DNA of 46,020 nt from WRIS01 sp050945135. GTDB taxonomy: Bacteria > Actinomycetota > Coriobacteriia > Coriobacteriales > Eggerthellaceae. The position numbers were made by a program, and so were the translations under genes. The stretch spans positions 1 through 46,020 of the forward strand of contig JBMNSJ010000013.1 of assembly GCA_050945135.1 (NCBI GenBank), in the 5' to 3' direction. Position 1 is the stretch's first letter, and each line of letters starts with the position of its first letter. Below the pieces are notes generated by a model. That model was not told the DNA's origin, did no database searches, and saw only the letters and a list, made by a program, of their open reading frames with translations. This document shows positions 17,579 to 26,051 of this stretch, one piece after another.

Positions 17579-17767
17579 CTAGTCTTCGATTACCTCTGGA
17601 ATAGCACCCATGGGGCACTCTTCAATACAATCGCCACATGCGATGCAGGCATCTTCGTTAACGACAACTACGACACCGTCGTCAACTTCTAGCACTTCTT
17701 GAGGACAGGCATCAACGCAAATGCCACAACCAATACACTCATCGGCTACGATAACCGGATGGGCCAT
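17579..17767 (-). CDS. 2x[4Fe-4S] ferredoxin
   Basis: This small electron carrier has 62 residues. Two cluster motifs are visible: CIGCGICVDACPQ and CIACGDCIEECPM, each CxxCxxCxxxCP. A hydrophobic acidic linker (VLEVDDGVVVVVNEDA) and an acidic tail complete it. This is the clostridial-type bacterial ferredoxin used as a low-potential carrier in anaerobes. I start at the ATG at 17767, preceded by AAGGAGATTATT, not at the in-frame Met 24 bases upstream that has no ribosome binding site. It is monocistronic, with its own terminator. Confidence 0.95.
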   Translation of the reverse strand: MAHPVIVADECIGCGICVDACPQEVLEVDDGVVVVVNEDACIACGDCIEECPMGAIPEVIED

Positions 17768-17873
17768 AATAATCTCCTTCTCAACTATCAAAGCTGGCTC
17801 AACTCGTCTAGCAAGCCTGCTTAAAAACTTTCTTTGCGCAAGATACCACGCAATTCAGCAAATGCAAGTGCTT

Positions 17874-17909
17874 TCGGCGATTTTCCAATCTGCGGTTACA
17901 TATCGCCGA
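17874..17909. promoter_or_regulatory. Inverted repeat upstream of the ferredoxin gene
   Basis: TCGGCGAT (17874-17881) and ATCGCCGA (17902-17909) are perfect 8-bp arms 20 bases apart, about 110 bp upstream of the ferredoxin start. This could be an operator; no matching site elsewhere in the window was noticed. Confidence 0.3.
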
Positions 17910-18045
17910 TTACCGAGCCAAATCTGCGCCCTCTCAGCCCAAAAACACGCCTCTGCTATCTCCAGAAAACAAGACCAGAACTAGACTTGACTGACCATAA
18001 TTCCACCCACAAGTTAGGCGCTAAAACGCTCTCATAAAACGGTCT

Positions 18046-19068
18046 CTAGCAAATTCGCGGCAATTGCTCACCCACGAGCATATCGAGTATCCTTGTGCTC
18101 TCAAACACCGTACGGAGAAACACTTTCGGCCCGCGTTCTTCTTGCATCTCTGTTACTTCACCGATTATCTGCGCATCGGACCCATACTTACTTTTACGCA
18201 TTGCGGCTAGAGCTGCCTCGGCTTGATTAGCAGCAACAACGCACACCATCTTTCCCTCGTTTGCAACCTGGAAAGGATCGTAACCCAACATTTCACAAGC
18301 CCCCACTACCGCAGGCTTTATAGGCACATCATTTTCGCGAATAAGGATATCAACCTGCGATTGCTCTGCTAGCTCGTTTAGGGTTGAAGCGAGTCCGCCT
18401 CGAGTGGGATCACGAAAACAACGCGTATCGGGTGCCGCTTCTATCACCGACGCAATCATGTGATTGAGTGGCGCAGCATCGGATTCAATCTGAGCCTCAA
18501 ATGCTAAAGATTCACGACAGCTCATGATTGTAATTCCGTGATCACCAAGAGTTCCGCTCACAAGCACTTTGTCGCCAGGCTTACAATGAGCTCCCGAAAG
18601 ATTTATGCCTGGCGACACAACACCTATGCCGCTTGTGTTAATGAAGATGCCATCGCCAGAGCCATGGTTAACCACCTTCGTGTCTCCGGTAACAACTCGC
18701 ACGCCCGCTTCTTTTGCAGACTGAGCAATTGAAGTACAGATACGTTTCAAATCCTCGACAGGAAAACCCTCTTCCAAAATGAAGCTGCAACTAATATAGA
18801 GAGGTTTCGCTCCACTCGTTGCGACATCGTTCACCGTTCCACACACGGCAAGTTTTCCGATATCTCCTCCGGGAAAGAACTGCGGAGTAACCACGTAGCT
18901 ATCGGTCGAAAAGGCAAGTCGCTCCCCTTCACCAAGGCCAGGAAGTACTGCCGCATCGTCTCCAACAAGAAGTTCTTCTCCTGCATAGGCAGCGAAAAAC
19001 ACCTCGTCGATAATTCTTTTCATCATTGTTCCGCCACTCCCGTGACCCAACAAAACCTTTGTATCCAT
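18046..19068 (-). CDS. hypE: Hydrogenase maturation protein HypE
   Basis: HypE dehydrates the thiocarbamate on its C-terminal cysteine to a thiocyanate, which supplies the CN ligands of [NiFe]-hydrogenase. The 340-residue protein starts MDTKVLLGHGSGG and has the AIR-synthase-like ATP-binding core (VNDVATSGAKPLYISCSFILEE, VVTGDTKVV and FRDPTRGGLAST). It ends in PRIC, with the essential terminal Cys. AAGGATAGGC precedes the ATG. The other hyp genes are not in the window, so it is detached from its usual operon; nikR lies immediately upstream and points to nickel enzymes in this organism. Confidence 0.95.
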   Translation of the reverse strand: MDTKVLLGHGSGGTMMKRIIDEVFFAAYAGEELLVGDDAAVLPGLGEGERLAFSTDSYVVTPQFFPGGDIGKLAVCGTVNDVATSGAKPLYISCSFILEEGFPVEDLKRICTSIAQSAKEAGVRVVTGDTKVVNHGSGDGIFINTSGIGVVSPGINLSGAHCKPGDKVLVSGTLGDHGITIMSCRESLAFEAQIESDAAPLNHMIASVIEAAPDTRCFRDPTRGGLASTLNELAEQSQVDILIRENDVPIKPAVVGACEMLGYDPFQVANEGKMVCVVAANQAEAALAAMRKSKYGSDAQIIGEVTEMQEERGPKVFLRTVFESTRILDMLVGEQLPRIC

Positions 19069-19215
19069 GCCTATCCTTCACTCGGTAATTCTGTATTCTT
19101 GCATCCCGCGTCTTGCTTCGGAATCTAATCGCCTATCGAAGCCAATCGCAAAGTTGCTTGCACAAGGATGCTTTATCACACCCCTGCAAAAAGGTTTACA
19201 CTCCTACCGCTTTAG

Positions 19216-19647
19216 TTAACTTGCCTGAACCGCTTTGCCCGTTGAGGTTAAGGCCAGTCTGCCGGTTTTCACACCCTTAGTTCCCAATATGAGATTTGCT
19301 ACATCTTGCACGGTTCCTGTTTCGCCACGCAAAACAATTGCCTCCAAACAACTATGCTGATCAAGATGAACGTGCGTGGAACACACAATAAGATCGTAGT
19401 ACTCATGCTGAATGGTATGCAGCTTGTCCTGCAAATCGTGAGCATGGTGATCAAAAACGATGGTCAGCGTTCCCATAACCTCGGCGCCAGGCGTGGCACA
19501 ATCTTCTTCGGCTAGGGCTTCGCGCACGAGATCGCGAATGACCTCACTACGATTTTTAGCAAGCCCTCTGCGAGCAACCAAACGGTCGAACCTTACGAGC
19601 AAATCTTCAGGCATCGCAACCGAAAAGCGTATTAAGTCGTTGCTCAT
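19216..19647 (-). CDS. nikR: Nickel-responsive transcriptional regulator NikR
   Basis: NikR represses nickel uptake genes when nickel is bound. The 143-residue protein has an N-terminal ribbon-helix-helix (RFSVAMPEDLLVRFDRLV) and a C-terminal ACT-like domain. The high-affinity nickel ligands are present at H81, H92, H94 and C100, at the same spacing as in the E. coli protein (+5). The start follows the stop of the upstream small gene by four bases with only a weak ribosome binding site, so it is probably translated by coupling. Confidence 0.95.
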   Translation of the reverse strand: MSNDLIRFSVAMPEDLLVRFDRLVARRGLAKNRSEVIRDLVREALAEEDCATPGAEVMGTLTIVFDHHAHDLQDKLHTIQHEYYDLIVCSTHVHLDQHSCLEAIVLRGETGTVQDVANLILGTKGVKTGRLALTSTGKAVQAS

Positions 19648-19651
19648 GCTA

Positions 19652-19906
19652 CTAAACCAACTCTACGGTCACACCGCTTGCTGCGCTTCCGTCTTTTTCA
19701 AGGGCATCTTGAGCATCAGTTAGCAAAGCACGCACATCATCGAGAAGGCTTTGAGCCTCTTTGATGGTTTTTGCCGTTTCGGCGTAGCCAGCCTCATCTG
19801 CACTATGAAACATTTTATGAACCCATCGACGATTAAGAGCAATCTGATCATCCATCTGCTCAAGCATCGATTTGAATTGATTTGTATTCACACCATTCGT
19901 ACACAT
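19652..19906 (-). CDS. Small helical protein of unknown function, co-transcribed with nikR
   Basis: The 84-residue protein is mostly helical and charged (FKSMLEQMDDQIALNRRWVHKMF and KTIKEAQSLLDDVRALLTDAQDALEKD). It has no membrane segment and just one cysteine, near its N-terminus. AAGGAGACCTATT precedes the ATG. It overlaps the nikR leader region and lies four bases upstream of nikR, so the two are one transcription unit. I do not recognise the family; a role in nickel handling is guessed from context only. Confidence 0.75.
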   Translation of the reverse strand: MCTNGVNTNQFKSMLEQMDDQIALNRRWVHKMFHSADEAGYAETAKTIKEAQSLLDDVRALLTDAQDALEKDGSAASGVTVELV

Positions 19907-19937
19907 AATAGGTCTCCTTTACCCTAGCCTACGTTTA

Positions 19938-19956
19938 GTATTATCATTGTTTATAC
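19938..19956. promoter_or_regulatory. Inverted repeat and -10 in the divergent intergenic region before nikR operon
   Basis: GTATTA (19938-19943) and TTATAC (19951-19956) form a 6-bp inverted repeat with one mismatch. It overlaps a plus-strand TATTAT box (19939-19944) between the divergent 19906 and 19987 starts. It is shorter than the classical NikR operator (GTATGA-N16-TCATAC) but shares the GTAT...ATAC ends. Confidence 0.35.
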
Positions 19957-19986
19957 GCTGATGCACGACGGAGTTCAAGGAGCGGT

Positions 19987-20460
19987 GTGAAAAAAACTAT
20001 AAACAGTAACATGTATGAGACTACGCTTGATAGCGTCTGGGCTCTTTTTGAGAACTATTTAGATGGGGAGCGCCAAGGACTCATTGTGATTTTATCTTCC
20101 ACACCACTTGGCGACCAGGCTCGCAAAGCCTTACAGAGTTCTTTTTCTCGCCTTGGCTACGGGAAGCTTGCCTGTACTTTTGTAGGTCTCCAGCCCGCCG
20201 ATGCTGGCCTTTCTCTTTCGAGCAAAGATTTACTCACGCTGATTGAAGGGCTTGATCCTTCGATTCTCGTTGTAACCGACGCCGAAGCAGCAACACTTTG
20301 CGGAAAGTCTTATGCACGTGAACTTCCGCTCGATCAACGTTCGCGCCTCTACGGCCGCGAAATCCGCGCCTTTTCTTCGTTTGAGAGCATGATTGCCGCT
20401 AGCGAGAGCAAACAAAAAGCTTGGGCTCTCTTGAAGAGTCTACCCAAGCTTTCGTCATAA
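19987..20460 (+). CDS. Conserved-looking cytoplasmic protein of unknown function
   Basis: The 157-residue protein starts at a GTG preceded by AAGGAG. It has alternating beta-alpha segments (LIVILSSTPLG, KLACTFVGLQ, PSILVVTDAEAA) that suggest a Rossmann-like fold, and a charged SRLYGREIRAFSSFESMIAASESKQKA C-terminal part. No catalytic motif is evident. It is divergent from the nikR operon and convergent with the phosphohexomutase gene, whose terminator lies within its last 50 bases. Confidence 0.7.
   Translation: MKKTINSNMYETTLDSVWALFENYLDGERQGLIVILSSTPLGDQARKALQSSFSRLGYGKLACTFVGLQPADAGLSLSSKDLLTLIEGLDPSILVVTDAEAATLCGKSYARELPLDQRSRLYGREIRAFSSFESMIAASESKQKAWALLKSLPKLSS
20411..20452 (-). terminator. 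Phosphohexomutase terminator embedded in the convergent gene
   Basis: On the minus strand AAAGCTTGGG (20452-20443) pairs perfectly with CCCAAGCTTT (20425-20416) around a loop that has its own ACTCTTCAAGAGA stem. TTTTTGTTT follows. It lies about 40 bases past the stop of the minus-strand gene and inside the 3' end of the 19987-20460 gene. Confidence 0.8.
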
Positions 20461-20493
20461 ATCTTGCGAGATAAGTTTGGTGCAGCGTGAAGC

Positions 20494-21912
20494 TTACGCC
20501 CCAGCTTTCACCAGGGACTCCGCCTTATCAAGAAGGTTTTCAACCTCTTCGCTTGTCTCGGCTTCTGCATAAATTCGTACCAGAGGCTCGGTTCCGGAAG
20601 GACGCATCATAACCCACGCATCGTCTTCAAGGTAATACTTGATTCCGTCACGCCTGTCGATATCGAGAACCTTTTTGCCACATATGCTCTCTTCGTTGCT
20701 AGCAGGCATAATGGTTTCGAGAAAACTTTTCATTTCCGTCTCGGTCAAAGATAGTCCCCTGCGTGAGAATTCCAGCTTGCCAATCTTGTCGAACATGTCA
20801 TCGACCAACTCACGAAGGCTCATCTTACGCTGCGCCATAGTTTCGGTGAGCAAAAGAGCCATTAACAAGCCGTCGCGCTCTTTGACGTGAGTAGGAATGC
20901 CAATGCCGCCACTCTCTTCGCCGCCAATCATGACGTTTCCTTTTTCCATTTCGCCGTAGATCCACTTAAATCCAACGGGAGTCATAACAAGCTCTAGATC
21001 CAAGCGCTTGCACTGTCGGCTTAGTAGCGCGGAAGAAGTAATGGTGGTTGCAACGCGACCGTTTAGTCCCTTGTCTTCTGCGAGATGAGCAACCAGCAAG
21101 GTAATGATTCGGTGCGGGTTTACAAAATTACCCTGGTCATCAATTGCCCCAATGCGATCGGCGTCACCGTCAGTAATGAAGCCCGCGTCATAACCAAGTT
21201 CTTTAACCTTTTCAATTCCTTTATTAATCCAAGGTGGAATAGGCTCGGGATGGAGTCCGTTAAATGTTGGGTCTGCAGCGTTGTTGATTTCGACCACTTC
21301 AACACCTAGATCGCGCAAAAGCCCGGCTAAATGCAAACGTCCTGCCCCATAGAGAGGGTCGACAACTACCTGCAAGCCTGCGTTTCGAATAGCCTCTTCA
21401 TCCACCAGCGATTTGAGAGCGATAAGATATGGAGTTACCAAATCAATCTCTTCGTAGCTTCCTCGCTTGTCGGTAGGTTCCGACACAAGTGCTGCTTCGA
21501 CGATATCGGTAAACTCTTTTGGTGAAGCCCCACCATCAGCCATTCGAAGCTTAATACCCAGATACTCTGCAGGGTTGTGGCTGCTCGTAAGCATAATGCC
21601 ACCAATTGCATCTTCGTCCTGATTGATCGACCAGCATAGCGCAGGGGTTGGGCAATAGTCGTCGCTCAACTTCACCCGAAAGCCATGCGCCGCTGCAACC
21701 TCAGCCGCAAGCTGAGAGTAGCGGTGAGCGTCTTGTCGACAATCATGCCCGATGATTATCGTGGCTTGATTCCGCTCATCTTCTTTAAGCCCTTGTTGTT
21801 CTGCAAAAGTACGTGCCGCCGCATCCACGACTCGCACAAGGTTTGCTTCTGTGAAATCTTCTCCGATAATGGCACGCCAGCCATCAGTCCCGAAGTGGAT
21901 TGTTTCCGCCAT
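20494..21912 (-). CDS. Phosphoglucomutase/phosphomannomutase
   Basis: The enzyme moves phosphate between C1 and C6 of hexose phosphates, feeding cell-wall and polysaccharide precursors. The 472-residue protein starts MAETIHFGTDGWRAIIG and has the phospho-serine loop TSSHNPAEYLG, the metal loop ITDGDADRIGAI, the sugar-binding loop GGEESGGIG and the phosphate-binding RPSGTEPLVRIYAEA. This is the standard alpha-D-phosphohexomutase order. Whether glucose or mannose is preferred cannot be told from sequence. Confidence 0.93.
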   Translation of the reverse strand: MAETIHFGTDGWRAIIGEDFTEANLVRVVDAAARTFAEQQGLKEDERNQATIIIGHDCRQDAHRYSQLAAEVAAAHGFRVKLSDDYCPTPALCWSINQDEDAIGGIMLTSSHNPAEYLGIKLRMADGGASPKEFTDIVEAALVSEPTDKRGSYEEIDLVTPYLIALKSLVDEEAIRNAGLQVVVDPLYGAGRLHLAGLLRDLGVEVVEINNAADPTFNGLHPEPIPPWINKGIEKVKELGYDAGFITDGDADRIGAIDDQGNFVNPHRIITLLVAHLAEDKGLNGRVATTITSSALLSRQCKRLDLELVMTPVGFKWIYGEMEKGNVMIGGEESGGIGIPTHVKERDGLLMALLLTETMAQRKMSLRELVDDMFDKIGKLEFSRRGLSLTETEMKSFLETIMPASNEESICGKKVLDIDRRDGIKYYLEDDAWVMMRPSGTEPLVRIYAEAETSEEVENLLDKAESLVKAGA

Positions 21913-22068
21913 CTTCTACCTTTCACTTACGTTTTACCATCGCACCATATTACCACGTCACAGATGCTCGGTGGTGCAAACGTAACGCCTTGTCAAGGCT
22001 TTGTGCGCTCCATAATCCACACAAGTTGCACATGGTATGATTTATGGGCTTCAAGCGAAAGGACGAGC

Positions 22069-23724
22069 ATGCCCACGTTCAGAGAATTTTTGCGTGTTGC
22101 GCGTATAACCACAAAGGACACAACCTCCGGAAAGCGCATGAGGGAGATTCGTCGAGTCCTCAAGCAGCACAAAGCATTCGATGGGCTCACACCCGATAAG
22201 GCAACCGCCATTCTTGAAGACCTTGGACCTACCTTTGTAAAAATGGGTCAAATTGCCTCCAATCGCAGCGATGTGCTGCCCAAAGAATACTGCGATGCCT
22301 TCGAAAAACTTCGCACTGATGTGCCGCCCCTTCCTTTTGAAACCATAATTGAGTTGCTTGAAAAAACATACGGCTGTTCCTGGAACGAAGTCTTCGCTGT
22401 TATCGAAGAACAGCCGCTCGGCTCGGCTTCAATTGCCCAGGTTCACAAAGCTCTTCTTCACGATGGGTCTGCAGTAGCGGTAAAGGTTCGTCGCCCGGGC
22501 ATCGTTCAAAAAATGGCTGAAGACATCACACTAATGAAGCATGTGCTGGCTTTGGCAGAGTTTTCGGTTAGTGCGTCCCACAACAGCCTGATCTTTTCAG
22601 TCGATAATCTCATTTCGGAACTAGAGCACACTACCGCTGAAGAGATAAATTTTGCTATCGAGCTCGAAAACCTCATTCGTTTCAAAAGCAACAACCTGAG
22701 TCAAAAGGGAATTAGTAGCCCGCTACCCTACTCTCAATACAGCACAGAGAAAGTGCTTGTTATGGAATTCGTGACGGGCATCCTTGTTAATGATCGCGAA
22801 AAGCTGGAAGAGGCCCAGATAGATTTGTGCGATCTTGGTACACGTCTAGCTGAAAGCTACACTACACAAGTTATCGACCAGGGATTCTTTCACGCCGACC
22901 CCCATCCCGGCAATATCGTTGTTTCGGGAAAGGAAATCGTTTGGCTTGACCTAGGAATGACAGGAACTCTAAGCGTGACCGAACGCGCCTTGGTGAGTAA
23001 AATATTTACCTCGGTTGCCTCGCATAACGCTTTTGAGCTGAAAGAAAGCCTTCTTTCGCTAACAAAAGAAATCGGGCCTGTTGATCATAGTCGTTTGCTC
23101 GAGCAAATAGATTCGTTGCTCACCTCATATGCTTCTGTAAATCTTGCCGAGCTTAACGTAGGCATGGCTTTCCTCGATATCATAGAGGTTCTTCGCACAC
23201 AAAACCTTTCGCTGCCTCCCTCCTTTACTATGCTAGCGCGTGGATTTGTAACCATTGAAGGGGTCCTTGCCGAGCTTGCGCCAGAGATTAGTGTTGTAGA
23301 AATCGTGTCTCAGCACGTCGAAAAGCAAATGAAAAACCGCGCCTATATTGAAGGGAAAGCAAAAGACTTTTTGTATACCGGTATTTCGTCGTTCGAATCT
23401 GCCACGCGCCTACCTCAGCAGGCATCAAATACACTCGACATGCTTGCACGCGGCGAACTGAAAGTTAATGCCGACATGAATTTCAATAACGATGTGCTCG
23501 CCTCGATCTACACTGCATCCGGGCGACTATCCTTGGCTTTGATTTCAGCTGGCTTATTTTTGGGCTCAAGCATTTTATGCACAACCGAAATGGAACCACA
23601 GCTGCTTGGCGTACCCGTGGTTGGCTTTTTTGGCTATGTTGGGGCATTCGTGTTAAGCGTATACGTAATTTGGCAGACTTTTTCTTCGCGCCACAAGCAA
23701 CGAAATAACCTTAAGCTTCATTAG
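22069..23724 (+). CDS. AarF/UbiB-family atypical kinase
   Basis: The 551-residue protein belongs to the ABC1/UbiB family, associated in other bacteria with isoprenoid quinone biosynthesis. It has the family's KMGQ helix (GPTFVKMGQIASNRSDVLP), the nucleotide loop PLGSASIAQVHKA, a catalytic segment GFFHADPHPGNIV and the metal DLG (WLDLGMTG). Two hydrophobic helices near the C-terminus (LSLALISAGLFLGSSILC and GFFGYVGAFVLSVYVIW) anchor it. I start at 22069, seven bases after AAAGGA; the open frame runs 128 codons farther upstream without a start signal. Its stop is four bases from the convergent LCP gene. Confidence 0.88.
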   Translation: MPTFREFLRVARITTKDTTSGKRMREIRRVLKQHKAFDGLTPDKATAILEDLGPTFVKMGQIASNRSDVLPKEYCDAFEKLRTDVPPLPFETIIELLEKTYGCSWNEVFAVIEEQPLGSASIAQVHKALLHDGSAVAVKVRRPGIVQKMAEDITLMKHVLALAEFSVSASHNSLIFSVDNLISELEHTTAEEINFAIELENLIRFKSNNLSQKGISSPLPYSQYSTEKVLVMEFVTGILVNDREKLEEAQIDLCDLGTRLAESYTTQVIDQGFFHADPHPGNIVVSGKEIVWLDLGMTGTLSVTERALVSKIFTSVASHNAFELKESLLSLTKEIGPVDHSRLLEQIDSLLTSYASVNLAELNVGMAFLDIIEVLRTQNLSLPPSFTMLARGFVTIEGVLAELAPEISVVEIVSQHVEKQMKNRAYIEGKAKDFLYTGISSFESATRLPQQASNTLDMLARGELKVNADMNFNNDVLASIYTASGRLSLALISAGLFLGSSILCTTEMEPQLLGVPVVGFFGYVGAFVLSVYVIWQTFSSRHKQRNNLKLH

Positions 23725-23728
23725 CCAG

Positions 23729-25060
23729 TTACGCAGCGTAATCTTCTACATATTCGGTGCTGTACGAATCGTCGTAGCTGCCGCTATAATCCTCTTCGTA
23801 ATACCCAGAATCATAACCGCCCGAATCATAGCTGCCTGAATCGTAATATCCTGAATCATAGGGTTCTTCGTAGTAGGTACTGCCGCCTGAATACGTTGAC
23901 GTAGATTCTTCTGTGGCAGACGAAGAGCTGTATCCCATCTCAGAGTTCCACACAAGGCTCGGATCTTGTCCTAAATCGATAGCCGCCATTACCTCGGCAA
24001 GCTTAACAGTGTCTGCAATTACATAAGAAATTCCGCTAATCATAGTAGTAGAAGAAGGTACCATTCCTGAGTACACGGTAAGCTGACCAATGTCTTTGAA
24101 CTGCGAAGCAAGATCGATAATTTGATTTACCGAAAGATCGGTGGTCACACATTTTGCTGCTTCTTGTATGACACCTGGAAGATCGGTAAGAGGCATCGAC
24201 AGAACCTTTGTTACAAGAGCTTCGATGAGAAGGCGCTGGTTTGAGGTGCGTGTGAAATCGCCGTCTGCGTATGCTCGGCTTCGTGCAAAGGTGAGTGCTG
24301 CCTCGCCGTTAAGCGTTTGCAATCCAGGCTGAACTACAACCGGACCTGCATCTGGATCGTCAACGAGCTCGGGGACATCGACTTCGACGCCACCAATAAC
24401 GTCTACAAGCTTAATCATCGATTCAAAGTTGATTTCGGCATAATGCGAAATTTCTACGCCACATAGCTGGTTTGCCTCTTTGATAGTAGAAGCCGCACCG
24501 CCATATTGGTAGGCTGCGTTGAACTTGTTGGTTCCGTAGCCATCGATGGTAATTTTTGTATCACGCGGAATAGAGAGCATGGTAACTACGCAGTTTGTTG
24601 GGTCGACTCGCACAAGAATATTTGTATCGGAGCGCTGGCCCTCTTCTTCGGAGCCTTCTCGTGCGTCTGATCCAATGAGCAGCATATAAAATGGCTCGGT
24701 GTAATTATGGACGGGCGCTAAGGTGTCTGCAATTGCCTGCTGCTCTTCCTCAGTTTTATCACCCTTTAAGGTTTCATTGATTGAATTCATGTACATGGCG
24801 AAAGCTGTTCCGCCTCCAGCAAATAAAAGAACGACGACACAAAGTGCCGCTATAGCGATTTTTGGGCCTTTACCCATGCGCTTAGCTGAAGCTTTGGAGT
24901 ACTGGGGGTTGCTGCGGGAATATTGCCCTGCTTGGTTTTGTGGAGTCTGACCCATAGTGTATAACGAGCTCGAGTTTTTCGACTTCTTTGCCCGATGGGA
25001 AATCTGTGGTCTAGATTTTGCTCTTGGAGTGGTCAATCTAGTGTTGTTGCGAGACGCCAT
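23729..25060 (-). CDS. LytR-CpsA-Psr (LCP) family cell-wall glycopolymer ligase
   Basis: LCP proteins transfer wall polymers from lipid carriers to peptidoglycan outside the membrane. The 443-residue protein has a basic cytoplasmic N-terminus, one membrane helix (IAIAALCVVVLLFAGGGTAFAMYM) and the LCP core with ML-LIGSDAREGSEEEGQRSDT, VTMLSIPRDTKI, TNKFNAAYQYGG and LTFARSRAYADGDFTRTSNQRLL. The last ~60 residues are a Tyr/Ser/Gly/Asp tail with repeated YDSGYYDSG units. I start at 25060, preceded by AAGGAG, not at an in-frame Met 27 bases upstream. It probably is transcribed with the HAD phosphatase gene. Confidence 0.92.
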   Translation of the reverse strand: MASRNNTRLTTPRAKSRPQISHRAKKSKNSSSLYTMGQTPQNQAGQYSRSNPQYSKASAKRMGKGPKIAIAALCVVVLLFAGGGTAFAMYMNSINETLKGDKTEEEQQAIADTLAPVHNYTEPFYMLLIGSDAREGSEEEGQRSDTNILVRVDPTNCVVTMLSIPRDTKITIDGYGTNKFNAAYQYGGAASTIKEANQLCGVEISHYAEINFESMIKLVDVIGGVEVDVPELVDDPDAGPVVVQPGLQTLNGEAALTFARSRAYADGDFTRTSNQRLLIEALVTKVLSMPLTDLPGVIQEAAKCVTTDLSVNQIIDLASQFKDIGQLTVYSGMVPSSTTMISGISYVIADTVKLAEVMAAIDLGQDPSLVWNSEMGYSSSSATEESTSTYSGGSTYYEEPYDSGYYDSGSYDSGGYDSGYYEEDYSGSYDDSYSTEYVEDYAA

Positions 25061-25152
25061 TCGCTCTCCTTGGCAATTCGTGCACAAATATCAGCCTCTT
25101 ATTCTATCATCGTTTGGGAAATCCCATAAAATAGGCACGTTGTTAGAACAAA

Positions 25153-25809
25153 TCACTCAAAAGTATAGGTAAGCAGCTCAGACGGAGAATACGCAATGAT
25201 ATCTGCATTGGCAGCTTCAAGAATTTCTGCACCATAACAGCCCCAAGCGGCTCCAATTGAAGCCACATGTGCCTTTCGTGCCACCTCAATATCACCCACC
25301 GAGTCACCAACGTAGACTGTTGTTTCTGGCTTTGCTCCAAGTTCCTCCATTGTTAGGAGAAGACCTGTAGGGTTAGGTTTTCGGGGAATTGATGCGCCCT
25401 CACCATGAACAATCTGGAATAGGCCAGGGAAGAAATCGGAAATAAGTTCTTGGGTTCCCTTGTTAAATTTGTTCGACAGTACCGCTGTCTTTATACCGCG
25501 GCTCTGGAGAGTTTTAAGCATGTCGGTAGTTCCGGGATATTCTTGCGTTGTCTTTCTACCGTATTCGGGATAGATTCTTTTCCAGCAATCCATGGTTGCT
25601 TCAGCTTCAGCCTCGGTACTTCCCTCGGGTAAAAGTCGGCGAATGAGCACTGGCAGGCCTTCTCCCACCGAAGCAAGAACCTCTTGCTCATCGCGAATTG
25701 GGTAGCCCATCTGCTCAAGCGCCATATTGGTGTTGATAACAAGGTCAGGCAAGGTATCGAGAAGCGTGCCATCAAGATCAAAAATAAATGTGTCAAATCG
25801 AGGAGTCAT
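25153..25809 (-). CDS. gph: HAD-family phosphatase, phosphoglycolate phosphatase-like
   Basis: The 218-residue protein has all four HAD motifs: FDLDGTLLDT (nucleophile Asp and acid/base Asp), VLSNK, the lysine RKPNPTG and GDSVGDIEVA. The cap domain (about 18-85) is of the helical C1 type found in phosphoglycolate and pyrophosphate phosphatases. Substrate is uncertain; the Gph-like label reflects architecture. It precedes the LCP gene by about 90 bases on the same strand. Confidence 0.8.
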   Translation of the reverse strand: MTPRFDTFIFDLDGTLLDTLPDLVINTNMALEQMGYPIRDEQEVLASVGEGLPVLIRRLLPEGSTEAEAEATMDCWKRIYPEYGRKTTQEYPGTTDMLKTLQSRGIKTAVLSNKFNKGTQELISDFFPGLFQIVHGEGASIPRKPNPTGLLLTMEELGAKPETTVYVGDSVGDIEVARKAHVASIGAAWGCYGAEILEAANADIIAYSPSELLTYTFE

Positions 25810-25835
25810 ACACTTATTCTACCCCTGCTACCCAT

Positions 25836-25862
25836 AAAAAAGAACGGCAAGACACCGGGTTC
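25836..25862 (-). terminator. Possible terminator between tRNA-Gly and gph
   Basis: Downstream of the tRNA on the minus strand, GAACCCGG and CCGTTC can pair with a two-base bulge and are followed by TTTTTT. The stem is short, so this is a tentative call. Confidence 0.35.
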
Positions 25863-25881
25863 GTAGAACAAAGTCAGTAAA

Positions 25882-25955
25882 TGGAGCGGGTGACGGGAAT
25901 CGAACCCGCGCAGCGAGCTTGGGAAGCTCGAATTCTACCATTGAATCACACCCGC
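25882..25955 (-). tRNA. tRNA-Gly (anticodon CCC)
   Basis: The minus strand folds as a full cloverleaf. The acceptor arm is GCGGGTG/CACCCGC with discriminator T and an encoded CCA (25882-25884). The D arm has TTCAATGGTAGAA, the anticodon arm CGAGC-TTCCCAA-GCTCG, and the T arm GCGGG-TTCGAAT-CCCGT. The loop reads TT-CCC-AA, so the anticodon is CCC and it reads GGG glycine codons. Confidence 0.95.
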
Positions 25956-25993
25956 TTACTGCTCCGTATTATAAGATAAAGCTTGAAGGACTA

Positions 25994-26021
25994 CAAAAAA
26001 AGCGACCTGTGCGGCCGCTTT
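25994..26021 (-). terminator. Terminator of the small zinc-ribbon gene
   Basis: On the minus strand AAAGCGGCC (26021-26013) pairs with GGTCGCTTT (26007-25999, one G-U pair) around a 5-base loop, followed by TTTTT. A strong intrinsic terminator about 30 bases past the stop at 26052. Confidence 0.8.
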
Positions 26022-26051
26022 ACATAATTGCACTATGACTTGTTTCTAAAC

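Noticed and set aside
21685..22068. 128-codon N-terminal extension of the AarF gene
   Set aside because: It overlaps the phosphohexomutase gene and lacks start signals; the real start at 22069 has a good ribosome binding site and family-like N-terminus.
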